A stretch of DNA of 64,000 bases from Vibrio vulnificus NBRC 15645 = ATCC 27562 (GCF_002224265.1 NZ_CP012881.1:1674001-1738000); one strand, 5' to 3'. Positions 1 to 13,742 are shown, counted from the stretch's first letter. A program made the numbers and translations. Notes: generated from the letters alone by a model not told the origin.

Positions 1-1
1 T

Positions 2-3000
2 CTTCGTGCACTAGGTAAGAGCACTGAAGAGATCTTGGATACTTTCTTCGAAAAAGTGAATTTCGAAGTGAAAGACCAGACGCTAATGATGGAGTTGGTA
101 CCAGATCGCCTACGTGGTGAAACGGCAACGTTTGATATCGAAGCAAACGGCACTGTCTATGTAGAGAAAGGTCGTCGTGTTACGGCACGCCACATCCGTC
201 AGCTTGAAAAAGAAGGCGTTGATCAGATCGAAGTACCAGTTGAGTACATCGTAGGCAAAGTGTCGTCAAAAGATTACATCAATGAAGCGACTGGCGAGAT
301 CATCGTTGCAGCGAACCAGGAAATCAGCCTTGAAGCATTGGCTAAGCTATCTCAAGCTGGCCACAAGCAGCTAGAAGTCCTGTTTACAAACGATTTAGAC
401 CATGGCCCATTCATGTCAGAAACACTACGCATCGACAGCTCTGTTGATCGTATTTCTGCACTGGTAGAAATCTACCGCATGATGCGCCCTGGTGAGCCAC
501 CAACGAAAGAAGCTGCTGAAGCTCTATTCGAAAGCTTGTTCTTCTCTGAAGAGCGTTATGACCTATCGACTGTTGGCCGCATGAAGTTCAACAGCTCTAT
601 TGGCCGTGATGACGCAGAAGAGCAAGGCACACTTGATGAAACTGATATCATCGAAGTGATGAAGAAGCTGATCGCTATCCGTAACGGTAAAGGCGAAGTG
701 GACGATATCGACCACCTAGGTAACCGCCGTATCCGTTCTGTTGGCGAAATGGCTGAAAACCAATTCCGTGTTGGTCTAGTACGTGTTGAACGTGCAGTGA
801 AAGAACGTCTGAGCCTAGGCGATCTTGACGCAGTGATGCCACAAGACTTGATCAATGCGAAGCCAATTTCTGCGGCAGTAAAAGAGTTCTTTGGCTCTTC
901 TCAGCTGTCTCAGTTTATGGACCAAAACAACCCGCTATCAGAAGTTACGCACAAGCGTCGTATTTATGCATTGGGTCCTGGTGGTCTTACTCGTGAGCGT
1001 GCTGGTTTCGAAGTTCGAGACGTACACGTAACTCACTACGGCCGCCTATGTCCGATCGAAACGCCTGAAGGTCCGAACATCGGTCTGATCAACTCTCTAT
1101 CAGCATTTGCACGTTGTAACGAGTACGGTTTCCTAGAGACGCCATACCGTCGTGTTGTTGATGGTGTTGTGACAGACGAAGTGGATTACCTATCAGCGAT
1201 CGAAGAAGGTCAATTCGTTATCGCTCAGGCGAACGCGAAGCTGAACGAAGATGGTACTTTCGCCGATGAGCTTATCACTGCTCGTCAAAAAGGCGAATCT
1301 GGTCTGCACCCACGCGAACATGTTGATTACATGGACGTTGCAACTAACCAAGTAGTATCTATCGCAGCATCTCTAATCCCGTTCCTAGAACACGATGATG
1401 CTAACCGCGCTCTAATGGGTGCGAACATGCAACGTCAGGCGGTTCCTACTCTGAAAGCAGAGAAACCACTTGTAGGTACAGGTATTGAGCGTAACGTAGC
1501 GGTTGACTCTGGTGTAACGTCGGTTGCTAAACGCGGCGGTATTATCCAGTCAGTTGACGCATCTCGTATCGTGGTGAAGGTTAATGAAGAAGAGTTGATT
1601 CCTGGCGAAGCGGGTATCGATATCTACAACCTAACCAAATACACTCGTTCTAACCAAAACACTTGTATCAACCAGCGTCCATGTGTGATGCCTGGCGAAC
1701 CAGTACTACGTGGTGATGTGCTTGCTGATGGTCCTTCAACAGACCTAGGTGAACTTGCACTTGGTCAGAACATGCGTATCGCGTTCATGCCTTGGAACGG
1801 CTACAACTTCGAAGACTCGATCTTAGTATCTGAGCGCGTAGTTCAAGAAGACCGCTTCACGACTATCCACATTCAAGAACTGACTTGTGTGGCGCGTGAT
1901 ACCAAGCTGGGTTCGGAAGAAATCACAGCGGATATTCCAAACGTAGGTGAATCTGCTCTGTCTAAACTAGACGAGTCAGGTATCGTTTACATCGGTGCGG
2001 AAGTGAAGGGTGGCGACATCCTAGTTGGTAAAGTAACGCCAAAAGGCGAAACTCAGCTAACGCCTGAAGAGAAGCTACTACGTGCAATCTTCGGTGAAAA
2101 AGCATCTGACGTTAAAGATACATCACTACGTGTACCAAACTCTGTTTCAGGTACCATCATCGACGTTCAAGTTTTCACTCGCGATGGCGTAGAGAAAGAC
2201 AAGCGTGCGCTTGAAATTGAACAGATGCAGCTGAAAGAAGCGAAGAAAGACCTAACGGAAGAATTCCAGATTCTGGAAGGTGGTCTTCTAAACCGTGTTA
2301 AAGCGGTTCTTCTATCAGGTGGTTACTCTGAAGCGAAGCTAGATACAACTGATCGTAAGAAGTGGTTAGAACTGACTCTTGAAGACGATGCACTGCAAAC
2401 TCAGCTTGAGCAACTTGCAGAGCAGTACGACGAGCTAAAAGCAGACTTCGATAAGAAGTTTGAAACCAAGCGTCGTAAGATCACTCAAGGTGATGACCTA
2501 GCACCTGGCGTACTGAAGATCGTTAAAGTTTACCTAGCGGTGAAACGTCGTATCCAGCCTGGTGATAAGATGGCCGGTCGTCACGGTAACAAGGGTGTAA
2601 TCTCTAAGATCAACCCTGTTGAAGACATGCCATACGATGAAAAAGGCCAGCCTGTTGATATCGTACTAAACCCACTGGGTGTACCTTCGCGTATGAACAT
2701 CGGTCAGATCCTAGAAGTACACTTAGGTCTGGCAGCGAAAGGTATTGGTGACAAGATCAACCAGATGGTTAAAGAGCAGCAAGAACTAGCGAAATTCCGC
2801 GAATTCCTGCAAAAAGTTTACGATCTAGGCGAAACTCGCCAGAAAGTAGACATCGCTTCTCTGTCTGATGAAGAAGTTCGTACTCTGATTGGCAACCTAC
2901 GTGGTGGCTTACCGATTGCGACTCCAGTATTTGACGGTGCGTCTGAAGCATCAATCAAAGAGCTACTAAAACTTGGCGATCTGCCAGAGTCTGGTCAGCT

Positions 3001-3403
3001 AACTCTGTTTGATGGTCGCACAGGTGATGCGTTTGAGCGTCCTGTAACCGTAGGTTACATGTACATGCTGAAACTGAACCACCTTGTAGATGACAAGATG
3101 CACGCACGTTCTACTGGTTCGTACAGTCTGGTAACTCAGCAACCACTAGGTGGTAAAGCTCAGTTCGGTGGTCAGCGTTTCGGTGAGATGGAAGTATGGG
3201 CACTAGAAGCATACGGTGCTGCTTACACGCTACAAGAAATGCTAACGGTTAAGTCGGATGACGTTAACGGCCGTACTAAGATGTACAAAAACATCGTAGA
3301 TGGTAACCACGCGATGGAACCTGGCATGCCTGAATCGTTCAACGTACTGTTGAAAGAGATCCGCTCGCTAGGTATCAACATCGAGCTAGAAGACGAACAG
3401 TAA
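2..3403 (+). CDS. rpoB: RNA polymerase beta subunit, 5' end missing
   Basis: This is the catalytic beta subunit of RNA polymerase. The reading frame is open from the first bases of the window, so the N-terminal part (about 200 residues compared with E. coli RpoB) lies outside. The rifampicin-binding region is visible around 890-1000 with [12 protein letters not shown] followed by [13 protein letters not shown]. coli has Ser at the position occupied here by Tyr (codon TAT at 965-967, Ser531 in E. coli numbering). The C-terminal [12 protein letters not shown] motif and the conserved end are intact. rpoC follows after 75 bases, the usual rpoBC arrangement. Confidence 0.98.
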   Translation, partial: LRALGKSTEEILDTFFEKVNFEVKDQTLMMELVPDRLRGETATFDIEANGTVYVEKGRRVTARHIRQLEKEGVDQIEVPVEYIVGKVSSKDYINEATGEIIVAANQEISLEALAKLSQAGHKQLEVLFTNDLDHGPFMSETLRIDSSVDRISALVEIYRMMRPGEPPTKEAAEALFESLFFSEERYDLSTVGRMKFNSSIGRDDAEEQGTLDETDIIEVMKKLIAIRNGKGEVDDIDHLGNRRIRSVGEMAENQFRVGLVRVERAVKERLSLGDLDAVMPQDLINAKPISAAVKEFFGSSQLSQFMDQNNPLSEVTHKRRIYALGPGGLTRERAGFEVRDVHVTHYGRLCPIETPEGPNIGLINSLSAFARCNEYGFLETPYRRVVDGVVTDEVDYLSAIEEGQFVIAQANAKLNEDGTFADELITARQKGESGLHPREHVDYMDVATNQVVSIAASLIPFLEHDDANRALMGANMQRQAVPTLKAEKPLVGTGIERNVAVDSGVTSVAKRGGIIQSVDASRIVVKVNEEELIPGEAGIDIYNLTKYTRSNQNTCINQRPCVMPGEPVLRGDVLADGPSTDLGELALGQNMRIAFMPWNGYNFEDSILVSERVVQEDRFTTIHIQELTCVARDTKLGSEEITADIPNVGESALSKLDESGIVYIGAEVKGGDILVGKVTPKGETQLTPEEKLLRAIFGEKASDVKDTSLRVPNSVSGTIIDVQVFTRDGVEKDKRALEIEQMQLKEAKKDLTEEFQILEGGLLNRVKAVLLSGGYSEAKLDTTDRKKWLELTLEDDALQTQLEQLAEQYDELKADFDKKFETKRRKITQGDDLAPGVLKIVKVYLAVKRRIQPGDKMAGRHGNKGVISKINPVEDMPYDEKGQPVDIVLNPLGVPSRMNIGQILEVHLGLAAKGIGDKINQMVKEQQELAKFREFLQKVYDLGETRQKVDIASLSDEEVRTLIGNLRGGLPIATPVFDGASEASIKELLKLGDLPESGQLTLFDGRTGDAFERPVTVGYMYMLKLNHLVDDKMHARSTGSYSLVTQQPLGGKAQFGGQRFGEMEVWALEAYGAAYTLQEMLTVKSDDVNGRTKMYKNIVDGNHAMEPGMPESFNVLLKEIRSLGINIELEDEQ

Positions 3404-3424
3404 TCCGTCCGGGTTATTTGGTAG

Positions 3425-3457
3425 AAAGCAGCCAGTTTCACACGGCTGGCTGCTTTT
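3425..3457 (+). other. Perfect 11-bp inverted repeat between rpoB and rpoC
   Basis: The arms AAAGCAGCCAG (3425-3435) and CTGGCTGCTTT (3446-3456) are exact reverse complements around a 10-base loop, followed by only four T in total. It resembles a weak terminator or a processing hairpin. Because rpoC has no other obvious promoter nearby, full termination is unlikely; partial attenuation or mRNA processing is the inference. Confidence 0.6.
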
Positions 3458-3478
3458 AACTCCTTACAGGAGCTGATT

Positions 3479-7681
<4,203 letters not shown>

Positions 7682-7697
7682 TCGCTGATTGAAGCAT

Positions 7698-7729
7698 AAA
7701 AAAGGCACCTTTCGAGGTGCCTTTTGTTT
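7698..7729 (+). terminator. rpoBC terminator
   Basis: The arms AAAAGGCACCT (7700-7710) and AGGTGCCTTTT (7715-7725) pair perfectly around a TTCG tetraloop and are followed by a T-rich stretch. Confidence 0.9.
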
Positions 7730-7822
7730 ATCTATTGCTATCACATCGCTTGTCTAGCCACAAAATAAACCCGCATACAGCGGGTTCATCGAGACAAGTG
7801 AAATCGGAGGCGTGATGGATAG

Positions 7823-8311
7823 CTAAGCGCCCGGTGGGACGGAAAGGCTATCGGCAATCAGTTGAATCAAGTGATCTTCGACCTCAAAGCGTAATTCAAT
7901 GATCTCGCCAACCTTCGAGAGATCGGGTTCGAAGCTTTCAAGAGGATCATCTTCACCCACACTTGCGTACATATCTGTGAAACTGAGCAAAGGTTCGGTC
8001 GTGAGTACGATTTTTGCGTAGGTTTCATTAATCTCTGTCGTGGCTTCAAAACCTGTGGCGCGCCATTTATCCATGACCATGTCATAAATCTTAAAGTGGC
8101 CTTCAGAAATATAGTCGACTAAGTGCTGACAGAATTGTTGTAATTCGTGGGGAGAGGGAAGTTCTAAAACGTTGGATTTGGTTGAACAGGGCTGCAGTGC
8201 AGCAAGCTTACAATATTCGACAATCAACGATTGACGAGTTTCTAACCAATGGTCAATGACTTCACTAGAGCCACCCCATTGTTCTTGTGTTTGTTTGAAT
8301 TTTTTTAGCAT
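7823..8311 (-). CDS. rsd: Regulator of sigma D (anti-sigma-70 factor)
   Basis: Rsd/AlgQ-family protein that binds the housekeeping sigma factor and lowers its association with core polymerase, typically on entry to stationary phase. The protein begins MLKKFKQTQEQWGG and has the family features HWLETRQSLIVEYCKLA and LVDYISEGHFKIYD; about 162 residues against 158 in E. coli. An in-frame ATG six bases upstream (8317) is possible, but the GAGGG element is better spaced for the ATG at 8311 and E. coli Rsd also begins Met-Leu. It converges on rpoBC, the genes of the enzyme it regulates. Confidence 0.92.
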   Translation of the reverse strand: MLKKFKQTQEQWGGSSEVIDHWLETRQSLIVEYCKLAALQPCSTKSNVLELPSPHELQQFCQHLVDYISEGHFKIYDMVMDKWRATGFEATTEINETYAKIVLTTEPLLSFTDMYASVGEDDPLESFEPDLSKVGEIIELRFEVEDHLIQLIADSLSVPPGA

Positions 8312-8511
8312 GACCATGCCCTCATGAGCTCATCACGAAACCGTGATCGTTTCCTTTGCATAGTGAAGCCAGTACCTTGGCAAATTGACCAACCGGATAC
8401 AAACTCTTGTCCTTCCTAGAATTTATAGCTTGAAACGACATCGTCTACAAATTCTGGTATGAAATTAGATTGCCAGTAAAATGAATCAACTGCAAGCGAT
8501 GAGGAATAGGA

Positions 8512-9297
8512 ATGTTATCGAATAGTGACAGCAAGCATGGCCAGAAAGCATATTGGTGCGTTGTGTCGGGCAGTGACCTTTGGCTGGTGGATGGGCAACT
8601 TCCCCTTGCGACAAGCAATGAGCTCAACTTAGTGGCAGAAAAGGCGCAGCAAATCGGCAGCTATAACCATCATCCCGTCATGTGGCTCAACGAAGCAGAT
8701 GTCGAGCAGAGTTTAGAAATGCACTCGCTGCGTGAGTGTTTACATTTTCCTGAGCCGCTCTTTTTGCTCATGAGCAAAGCCATTCAATATGGCCATATGA
8801 CGCAAACAATGCGTTTTTGTCCTCAGTGTGGTGGACGCAATCACCTTAATCACAACCAACTCGCGATGCAGTGTGGGGAATGCCGGACCTTGCATTACCC
8901 GAGAATTTTCCCATGTATTATTGTTGCGGTGCGAAAGCAGCAGCGTATTTTGTTGGCACAGCACCCCAGACACCGCAATGGTATGTATACCGTGATCGCT
9001 GGTTTTGTAGAGGTTGGTGAAACATTGGAACAGTGCGTCGCTCGAGAGGTGAAAGAAGAAACCGGCATTGAAGTGACCAACATTCGTTACTTTGGTAGTC
9101 AACCATGGGCCTTTCCTTCCAGTATGATGATGGCCTTTTTGGCAGATTACCACGCCGGAGAGTTAAAACCAGACTACAGCGAGTTAGCGGATGCTAAATG
9201 GTTCGCCAGTGATAATTTGCCCCCCGTCGCACCAACAGGCACGATAGCTAGAGCGTTAATAGAACAAACGTTGCTTAATATGAGATCTGACTCGTAA
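8512..9297 (+). CDS. nudC: NAD(+) diphosphatase / NAD-RNA decapping hydrolase
   Basis: Nudix hydrolase that cleaves NAD(H) and removes NAD caps from RNA 5' ends. A four-cysteine zinc ribbon (CPQCGG...CGEC) sits near residues 100-125, followed by the Nudix box [11 protein letters not shown]...REVKEETGI and the NADH-pyrophosphatase signature SQPWAFPSS. The length of 261 residues matches E. coli NudC (257). The ATG at 8512 follows a GAGGAATAGGA ribosome binding site. It is divergent from rsd and keeps the ancestral rsd-nudC-hemE order. Confidence 0.95.
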   Translation: MLSNSDSKHGQKAYWCVVSGSDLWLVDGQLPLATSNELNLVAEKAQQIGSYNHHPVMWLNEADVEQSLEMHSLRECLHFPEPLFLLMSKAIQYGHMTQTMRFCPQCGGRNHLNHNQLAMQCGECRTLHYPRIFPCIIVAVRKQQRILLAQHPRHRNGMYTVIAGFVEVGETLEQCVAREVKEETGIEVTNIRYFGSQPWAFPSSMMMAFLADYHAGELKPDYSELADAKWFASDNLPPVAPTGTIARALIEQTLLNMRSDS

Positions 9298-9402
9298 CTG
9301 TATAAAATAACAGCACTTAATCATTTTTGAGACACTTTTATTGATACTCTAATCGGGATGTTATTCTGTAATGATAATCTTATAAATAATGGAGTATGAA
9401 TT

Positions 9403-9888
9403 ATGAAAGCAAGTTATTGGTTAGGTGCCTTAGTCATTCTGACATTGTCAGGAACTGCAAATGCCAGCATTGAGGTCAAAGCGAAGCGGATGCTGACTGA
9501 AAAAACCATGACGGAAAATATGGCGAAGGTGCAAAGTGCATGCGGAAACCAAACGCTGCAGGCCAATATCGATTGGAGTGCTTGGGATGGCTACAATTTT
9601 GCAGAAGAAAGATTGGATCCGGTAAAAACCACCGGTTGGCTTGGTGGTCTGATCAACTACATCTATGACGATATGGTGAAGCTTTGCACTACGACTGAAC
9701 ATGCCGAATTATACAAAGCAGAGTTCCAAAAAGTAGAGAAGATCCAATTTGCAGGTCAGGAGTCAATTAAAGCTCGCAAGTCCTCATTCGCATTAGCAGA
9801 TGGTGGCAAAGTGCTGAATGTTTCGTTGAATCCAAATGCCGCGTATGATTCTTCGACTTTGAAGTACATCAAGCAAGCTTGGAACTAA
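9403..9888 (+). CDS. Exported protein of unknown function
   Basis: I do not recognise this family. The protein has 161 residues and begins with a clear Sec signal peptide (MKASYWLGALVILTLSGTANA, likely cleaved after ANA), so the mature part should be periplasmic or secreted. The mature region holds two cysteines (SACGNQ and KLCTTT) that could form a disulfide. A GGAG ribosome binding site precedes the ATG. The next exported protein starts 4 bases after the stop, so the two are probably cotranscribed and may act together. Confidence 0.8.
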   Translation: MKASYWLGALVILTLSGTANASIEVKAKRMLTEKTMTENMAKVQSACGNQTLQANIDWSAWDGYNFAEERLDPVKTTGWLGGLINYIYDDMVKLCTTTEHAELYKAEFQKVEKIQFAGQESIKARKSSFALADGGKVLNVSLNPNAAYDSSTLKYIKQAWN

Positions 9889-9892
9889 TGAC

Positions 9893-10633
9893 ATGAAGAA
9901 GACCATTCTCTCTCTCTTAGCCATGTCATTAAGTTTTTCAGCCAGTGCGAGCGACGCTTACAGTCTGGAAGATTTGAAGGCGCTGCAAGCTTCGCAAAGT
10001 TGGCAAGAATTATTGGCACATGCGAACGATATTCGCCCATCACAGCGTGACACTCAGTGGAAGGCGTTGGTGGAGCAAGCAGCACTGGGGTCTTTTACTC
10101 AGTCTATCCAAGCAGGAAATAGCGACAAAGCGATTTACCTTGGACAAGAAGTGCTACAGGTGTATCCATTTTTGAGTCAGTCAGACGCTTTCACGCAAAC
10201 TTTCTCTGAACAGTTGGTCAAAGCGGCGCAACCGTGCGTGCGTTACTCTGCCGAAAGCTGTGTGGAGAATTATGGCAATCTGCTTGCAACCTTATCGCCT
10301 CAAGCGGAGTTGAGCTTTGCTGAAGGGGTTAAAGTTTACCAGAACGTATCTAAGTCTCTATCAGTGCCATTTTTTGCTTCTGCGGTGAAGCAATCATCTC
10401 AATACTGTGCGGATGAAAAAGTAGCGAATGCGCTGCTGTACACTTTAGAACGCCCGAAAAATGTGAATTTTGCCTTGGCAAAAGAAGTGGCAACCACCGT
10501 TTGTGTCGGGACGGCTTTGGCAAATTTTGAAAATTATGTTATCGAGTCCAAATCGGTTCGAGCGGCTCTTTGTCCGACTTATGTCAGCAAAGGCTATGTA
10601 AAAGGCATCATTAAACAAGTGTGTGAATCTTGA
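9893..10633 (+). CDS. Exported protein of unknown function
   Basis: Unrecognised 246-residue protein with an N-terminal signal peptide ending in SASASDA. The mature part looks helical and contains paired cysteines (QPCVRYSAESC, QYCADE, TTVCVG, ALCPTY, KQVCES), which suggests an oxidised periplasmic location. It starts 4 bases after the preceding exported gene and is followed by an intrinsic terminator, so the pair forms a two-gene unit between nudC and hemE. Confidence 0.8.
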   Translation: MKKTILSLLAMSLSFSASASDAYSLEDLKALQASQSWQELLAHANDIRPSQRDTQWKALVEQAALGSFTQSIQAGNSDKAIYLGQEVLQVYPFLSQSDAFTQTFSEQLVKAAQPCVRYSAESCVENYGNLLATLSPQAELSFAEGVKVYQNVSKSLSVPFFASAVKQSSQYCADEKVANALLYTLERPKNVNFALAKEVATTVCVGTALANFENYVIESKSVRAALCPTYVSKGYVKGIIKQVCES

Positions 10634-10652
10634 TTAGATGCAACTTTAATGT

Positions 10653-10680
10653 GAAAGGCCACCAGATTGGTGGTCTTTTA
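10653..10680 (+). terminator. Terminator of the exported-protein pair
   Basis: AAAGGCCACC and GGTGGTCTTT pair around a short loop, with one G-U wobble, and are followed by T residues. Confidence 0.8.
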
Positions 10681-10698
10681 ATTTGTTGAAAAATAAAT

Positions 10699-10770
10699 AA
10701 AAAAAACCCTCCGAGAGGGAGGGGGTAAGTAAGATGTCGTTATGAGATGCTGAACACTGAGTGTTCAGTT
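10699..10770 (-). ncRNA. Candidate small RNA upstream of hemE (about 70 nt)
   Basis: On the minus strand a TATAAT hexamer (10775-10780) is followed after 6 bases by a 9+1+9 hairpin (arms 10750-10758 and 10760-10768), then about 25 unpaired-looking bases, then a hairpin CCCTCC/GGAGGG (right arm 10707-10712, left arm 10718-10723) and a run of eight T (10706-10699). This is the architecture of an Hfq-dependent small RNA. The -35 region is poor, and a 12-bp palindrome TTCGCTAGCGAA (10784-10795) sits in the promoter spacer. I cannot assign it to a named family. The rest of the 314-base gap before hemE holds no gene that I can support. Confidence 0.45.
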
Positions 10771-10947
10771 TGTAATTATAGTTTTCGCTAGCGAACAAAT
10801 TTTTAACACTGTTATTTGTTGGGTGCAAACTAAGCATTGATTTAAAAGTTAATAACTTGATCCAGGGCGCAAAGCAGGCGGTATTTTGTGCTAAATCAGT
10901 GTTAGAATGGCGCTCTTATAAAAAAGCCTAACAACTGGAATTACGGA

Positions 10948-12015
10948 ATGACTGAATTAAAAAATGATCGTTATCTGCGTGCATTACTGAAAGAGCCTGT
11001 AGATTGCACACCGGTATGGATGATGCGTCAGGCAGGTCGTTACCTACCAGAATACAAAGCAACGCGTGCTCAAGCGGGCGATTTCATGTCTTTGTGTAAA
11101 AATGCAGAGCTCGCGTCTGAAGTGACTCTTCAGCCACTTCGCCGCTTTCCGCTGGATGCTGCCATTCTGTTCTCTGATATCCTGACTATCCCAGATGCGA
11201 TGGGATTAGGTCTGCGCTTCTCAACAGGCGAAGGCCCGATCTTCGATAACCCAATCACATGCAAAGCAGACGTCGAAAAAATCGGCGTGCCGGATCCAGA
11301 AGGTGAGCTGCAATATGTCATGAACGCTGTGCGTCAAATCCGCAAAGACTTGAACGGTGACGTACCGCTGATTGGTTTTTCTGGTAGCCCGTGGACGCTT
11401 GCCACTTACATGGTTGAAGGCGGTAGCTCAAAAGCCTTCACTAAGATCAAGAAAATGATGTACGCAGAACCACAAACTCTGCACCTACTTCTCGATAAGC
11501 TAGCAGACAGCGTTATCGAATACCTAAACGCGCAAATTAAAGCAGGTGCGCAATCAGTGATGGTATTTGATACGTGGGGGGGCGTACTGACGCCACGAGA
11601 CTACAACCTCTTCTCACTGCAATACATGCATAAGATTGTGGATGGTCTGATTCGTGAAAACGATGGCCGCCGCGTACCTGTGACGCTCTTTACCAAGAAT
11701 GGTGGCATGTGGCTAGAGCAGATTGCGGCGACGGGTTGTGATGCTGTTGGTCTTGATTGGACCATCAACATTGCAGACGCAAAAGCACGTGTCGGTGACA
11801 AAGTGGCCCTGCAAGGCAATATGGATCCATCGATGCTCTACGCTTCTCACGATCGCATTCGTGAAGAAGTGGCCTCTATCCTAGAAGGATTTGGCCATGG
11901 TGGTACTGGACACGTGTTCAACTTGGGTCACGGTATTCATCTTGACGTTCCACCAGAAAACGCAGGTGTCTTTGTTGAAGCGGTTCACGAGCTTTCTAAG
12001 CCATACCACCAATAA
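10948..12015 (+). CDS. hemE: Uroporphyrinogen decarboxylase
   Basis: Cytosolic heme-pathway enzyme that decarboxylates the four acetate side chains of uroporphyrinogen III to give coproporphyrinogen III. The N-terminal signature [15 protein letters not shown] and the [10 protein letters not shown] region are present; 355 residues matches the family (E. coli 354). The start ATG follows GGAATTACGGA. Its terminator has been split by the insertion sequence immediately downstream. Confidence 0.98.
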   Translation: MTELKNDRYLRALLKEPVDCTPVWMMRQAGRYLPEYKATRAQAGDFMSLCKNAELASEVTLQPLRRFPLDAAILFSDILTIPDAMGLGLRFSTGEGPIFDNPITCKADVEKIGVPDPEGELQYVMNAVRQIRKDLNGDVPLIGFSGSPWTLATYMVEGGSSKAFTKIKKMMYAEPQTLHLLLDKLADSVIEYLNAQIKAGAQSVMVFDTWGGVLTPRDYNLFSLQYMHKIVDGLIRENDGRRVPVTLFTKNGGMWLEQIAATGCDAVGLDWTINIADAKARVGDKVALQGNMDPSMLYASHDRIREEVASILEGFGHGGTGHVFNLGHGIHLDVPPENAGVFVEAVHELSKPYHQ

Positions 12016-12040
12016 AAAGCACTGTCTGTTAGCAATTAAA

Positions 12041-12060
12041 AAACCAGCTTCGGCTGGTTT
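12041..12060 (+). repeat. Left target-site duplication of the insertion sequence (hemE terminator hairpin)
   Basis: AAACCAGCTTCGGCTGGTTT, a stem with a TTCG loop, occurs here and identically at 13653-13672. The left copy keeps the A-rich upstream side but its downstream T-run has been replaced by the insertion-sequence end CAGATTG, so it should no longer work well as a rightward terminator. Confidence 0.85.
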
Positions 12061-12072
12061 CAGATTGATGAC

Positions 12073-12104
12073 GAACCCCGCTTTTTAAGTGGGGTTCTTT
12101 TTTG
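12073..12104 (+). terminator. Terminator carried by the insertion sequence, left end
   Basis: GAACCCC (12073-12079) pairs with GGGGTTC (12091-12097), followed by a T-run. It should now stop transcription coming from hemE. A second hairpin, GCGACC/GGTCGC at 12108-12122, and a run of T at about 12130 follow. Confidence 0.75.
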
Positions 12105-12139
12105 GAAGCGACCGTAGGTCGCGATCGTGTTTTTTTTTG

Positions 12140-13576
12140 TTATATCGTGCGCAGAAGTTTCCATTCATTACATGGGTATACAGAAGCAAGTATCTGCCTT
12201 ATTTCTGCCATATTTAAGCCCATTTTTCGTAGATAGTTCACCACCAACGCTATCTTCTTGATGTTTTGGGCTGCCGCTGCCAACCAACACTGCATTTGCA
12301 CATTAGCTAGACCTCTGAATCGTGCATAACGATGACCATGATGTTGCTTAGCGTCTGCAAAGCTCCGTTCTACTGTTTCACTTCGACGTCGATAGGTCTT
12401 CTTACCATAGGAAGAAAGCCGCATTTGATTTGCTCTCTCTACGGCATCGCTATAGATATGCCGAGTAATCACTTTCTTCATGTTTTTGCTTTGAGTACAG
12501 TCATCCCTCATTGGACAGAACGCACACTCTTTCGGGTCTGAGTGGTATTCTCGGTAGGCATCGCGTGACGTGGTTTTATAAAGCAACGCCTGACCATTCG
12601 GACACTGGTAGCAGTCTCTTTGCGCATCGTAAGTAAAGTGTTTCTTTTTGAACGCATTTTTCGTTCTCGATGGACGTCGATAACCGAACACGCCAAGAAT
12701 ACCTCGACGTTCAAGTGACTCCGCCACTGGAGCGGTAAAGTAGCCCGCATCCAGTCCAACGGCTATCGGGTTCAATTGGAATGTAGCAAGCGTGTAATCT
12801 AAGCGTTGAACGTAAGGCTGTGAGTCATTGATGTTGCCCGCGGTGGTATAGGTATCGAGGATAATTCCATGTTGACCATCAACGGTTCGATGGTCGAGGT
12901 AGAAGAAGCCTTGTGGCTTATTATCACGAGTCATGAAGCCACTCTCTGGGTCAGTGGTGCTGGTTTTGGTATTCTTTGTTTTTGACTCTGATTCACGAGC
13001 CTTAAGAGGCTTCTTACCCGCTTTTTCTCGGTCTAACGCGACGTCGTCATCCAGCATATCAAGATAGGCACTCGCGCGAACCGCCGTGACTTTATTGGTG
13101 TGTTTATTCTTGTTGGCGTTCGCTTTGAGATGAGTACTGTCCGTAAAGAGCTCTTGACCCGCGACCAAGCCTTTCGTCATGGCTTGCTCTACGATATTGA
13201 TAAAAATACGTTCGAATACATCCGTGCCATTAAAGCGACGAATGCGGTTTTGGCTTAGAGTCGAAGCGTGGATGACTTTCTCTGTTAATGACATCCGTAA
13301 GAACCAACGGTAAGCGACATTCACTTCAATTTCTTTAACGAGCTGACGCTCACTTTTTATACCAAAGATATAACCAAGCAAGATGATTTTGAAGAGACGA
13401 ACAGGGTCAACAGGTGGACGCCCATTATCTTTACAATAAAGATGAGCGACTTCATCACGAATGAATTCAAAGTCGATAGCATTATCGATTTTGCGCACTA
13501 AATGGTTTTTAGGAACTAACTGTTCCATCGTCACCATTTCCAGTTCGTATTGTTGCGGAGTCGGTTCTTGAAGCAT
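12140..13576 (-). CDS. IS1182-family transposase
   Basis: DDE transposase of 478 residues with no frameshift. The N-terminal region has the family pattern VPKNHLVRKIDNAIDF, DNGRPPVDPVRLFK and YRWFLRMSLTEKV. Candidate catalytic acidic residues are seen in FTDSTHLKANANKNK, VGLDAGYFTAP and RRRSETVERSF, and a cysteine cluster (CYQCPNG...CAFCPMRDDC) lies before the last motif. It is the only gene of the element and is transcribed towards hemE. Confidence 0.92.
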   Translation of the reverse strand: MLQEPTPQQYELEMVTMEQLVPKNHLVRKIDNAIDFEFIRDEVAHLYCKDNGRPPVDPVRLFKIILLGYIFGIKSERQLVKEIEVNVAYRWFLRMSLTEKVIHASTLSQNRIRRFNGTDVFERIFINIVEQAMTKGLVAGQELFTDSTHLKANANKNKHTNKVTAVRASAYLDMLDDDVALDREKAGKKPLKARESESKTKNTKTSTTDPESGFMTRDNKPQGFFYLDHRTVDGQHGIILDTYTTAGNINDSQPYVQRLDYTLATFQLNPIAVGLDAGYFTAPVAESLERRGILGVFGYRRPSRTKNAFKKKHFTYDAQRDCYQCPNGQALLYKTTSRDAYREYHSDPKECAFCPMRDDCTQSKNMKKVITRHIYSDAVERANQMRLSSYGKKTYRRRSETVERSFADAKQHHGHRYARFRGLANVQMQCWLAAAAQNIKKIALVVNYLRKMGLNMAEIRQILASVYPCNEWKLLRTI

Positions 13577-13611
13577 ATCGGAGTATCCATATTTCGATAC
13601 CCCTATTAGAT

Positions 13612-13641
13612 CAAAGGTCTAGCTCGAAAGCTAGACCTTTG
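13612..13641. repeat. Long inverted repeat at the right end of the insertion sequence
   Basis: CAAAGGTCTAGCT and AGCTAGACCTTTG pair perfectly across a four-base loop. It lies upstream of the transposase start, where it could limit read-in transcription from outside the element. Confidence 0.75.
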
Positions 13642-13652
13642 TCAGCAGTCTG

Positions 13653-13680
13653 AAACCAGCTTCGGCTGGTTTTTGTTTTT
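13653..13680 (+). terminator. Right target-site duplication with the original T-run of the hemE terminator
   Basis: The second copy of the 20-bp hairpin (13653-13672) is followed by TTGTTTTT. Joining the left flank of the first copy to the right flank of this copy restores a perfect bidirectional terminator, which I infer was the hemE terminator before insertion. Confidence 0.8.
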
Positions 13681-13742
13681 CGCTTCTGCCTCAGCGGTGT
13701 ACAGCGAAAGGTGCTTTTGGGTTGCCATGATCCCCATGCTTT

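Larger units (their letters stand above)
12061..13652 (-). mobile_element. IS1182-family insertion sequence, 1592 bp, intact
   Basis: The element is bounded by imperfect inverted repeats: CAGATTGATGACGAA at the left (12061-12075) and CAGACTGCTGACAAA read inward from the right end (13652), matching at 12 of 15 positions. It is flanked by an exact 20-bp direct repeat that is itself a terminator palindrome. Inside are one full-length transposase gene on the minus strand, two hairpins at the left end (12073-12097 with a T-run, and 12108-12122) and one 13-bp-arm hairpin at the right end (13612-13641). It looks recent and potentially active. Confidence 0.85.

Noticed and set aside
9367..9385. Fur-like sequence upstream of the exported-protein pair
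   Set aside because: TGATAAT matches one half-site perfectly but the second half does not; far weaker than the sodA box.
10646..10837. 63-residue minus-strand open frame upstream of hemE
   Set aside because: It runs through the T-run and terminator hairpin of the candidate small RNA, has no ribosome binding site and a low-complexity composition.
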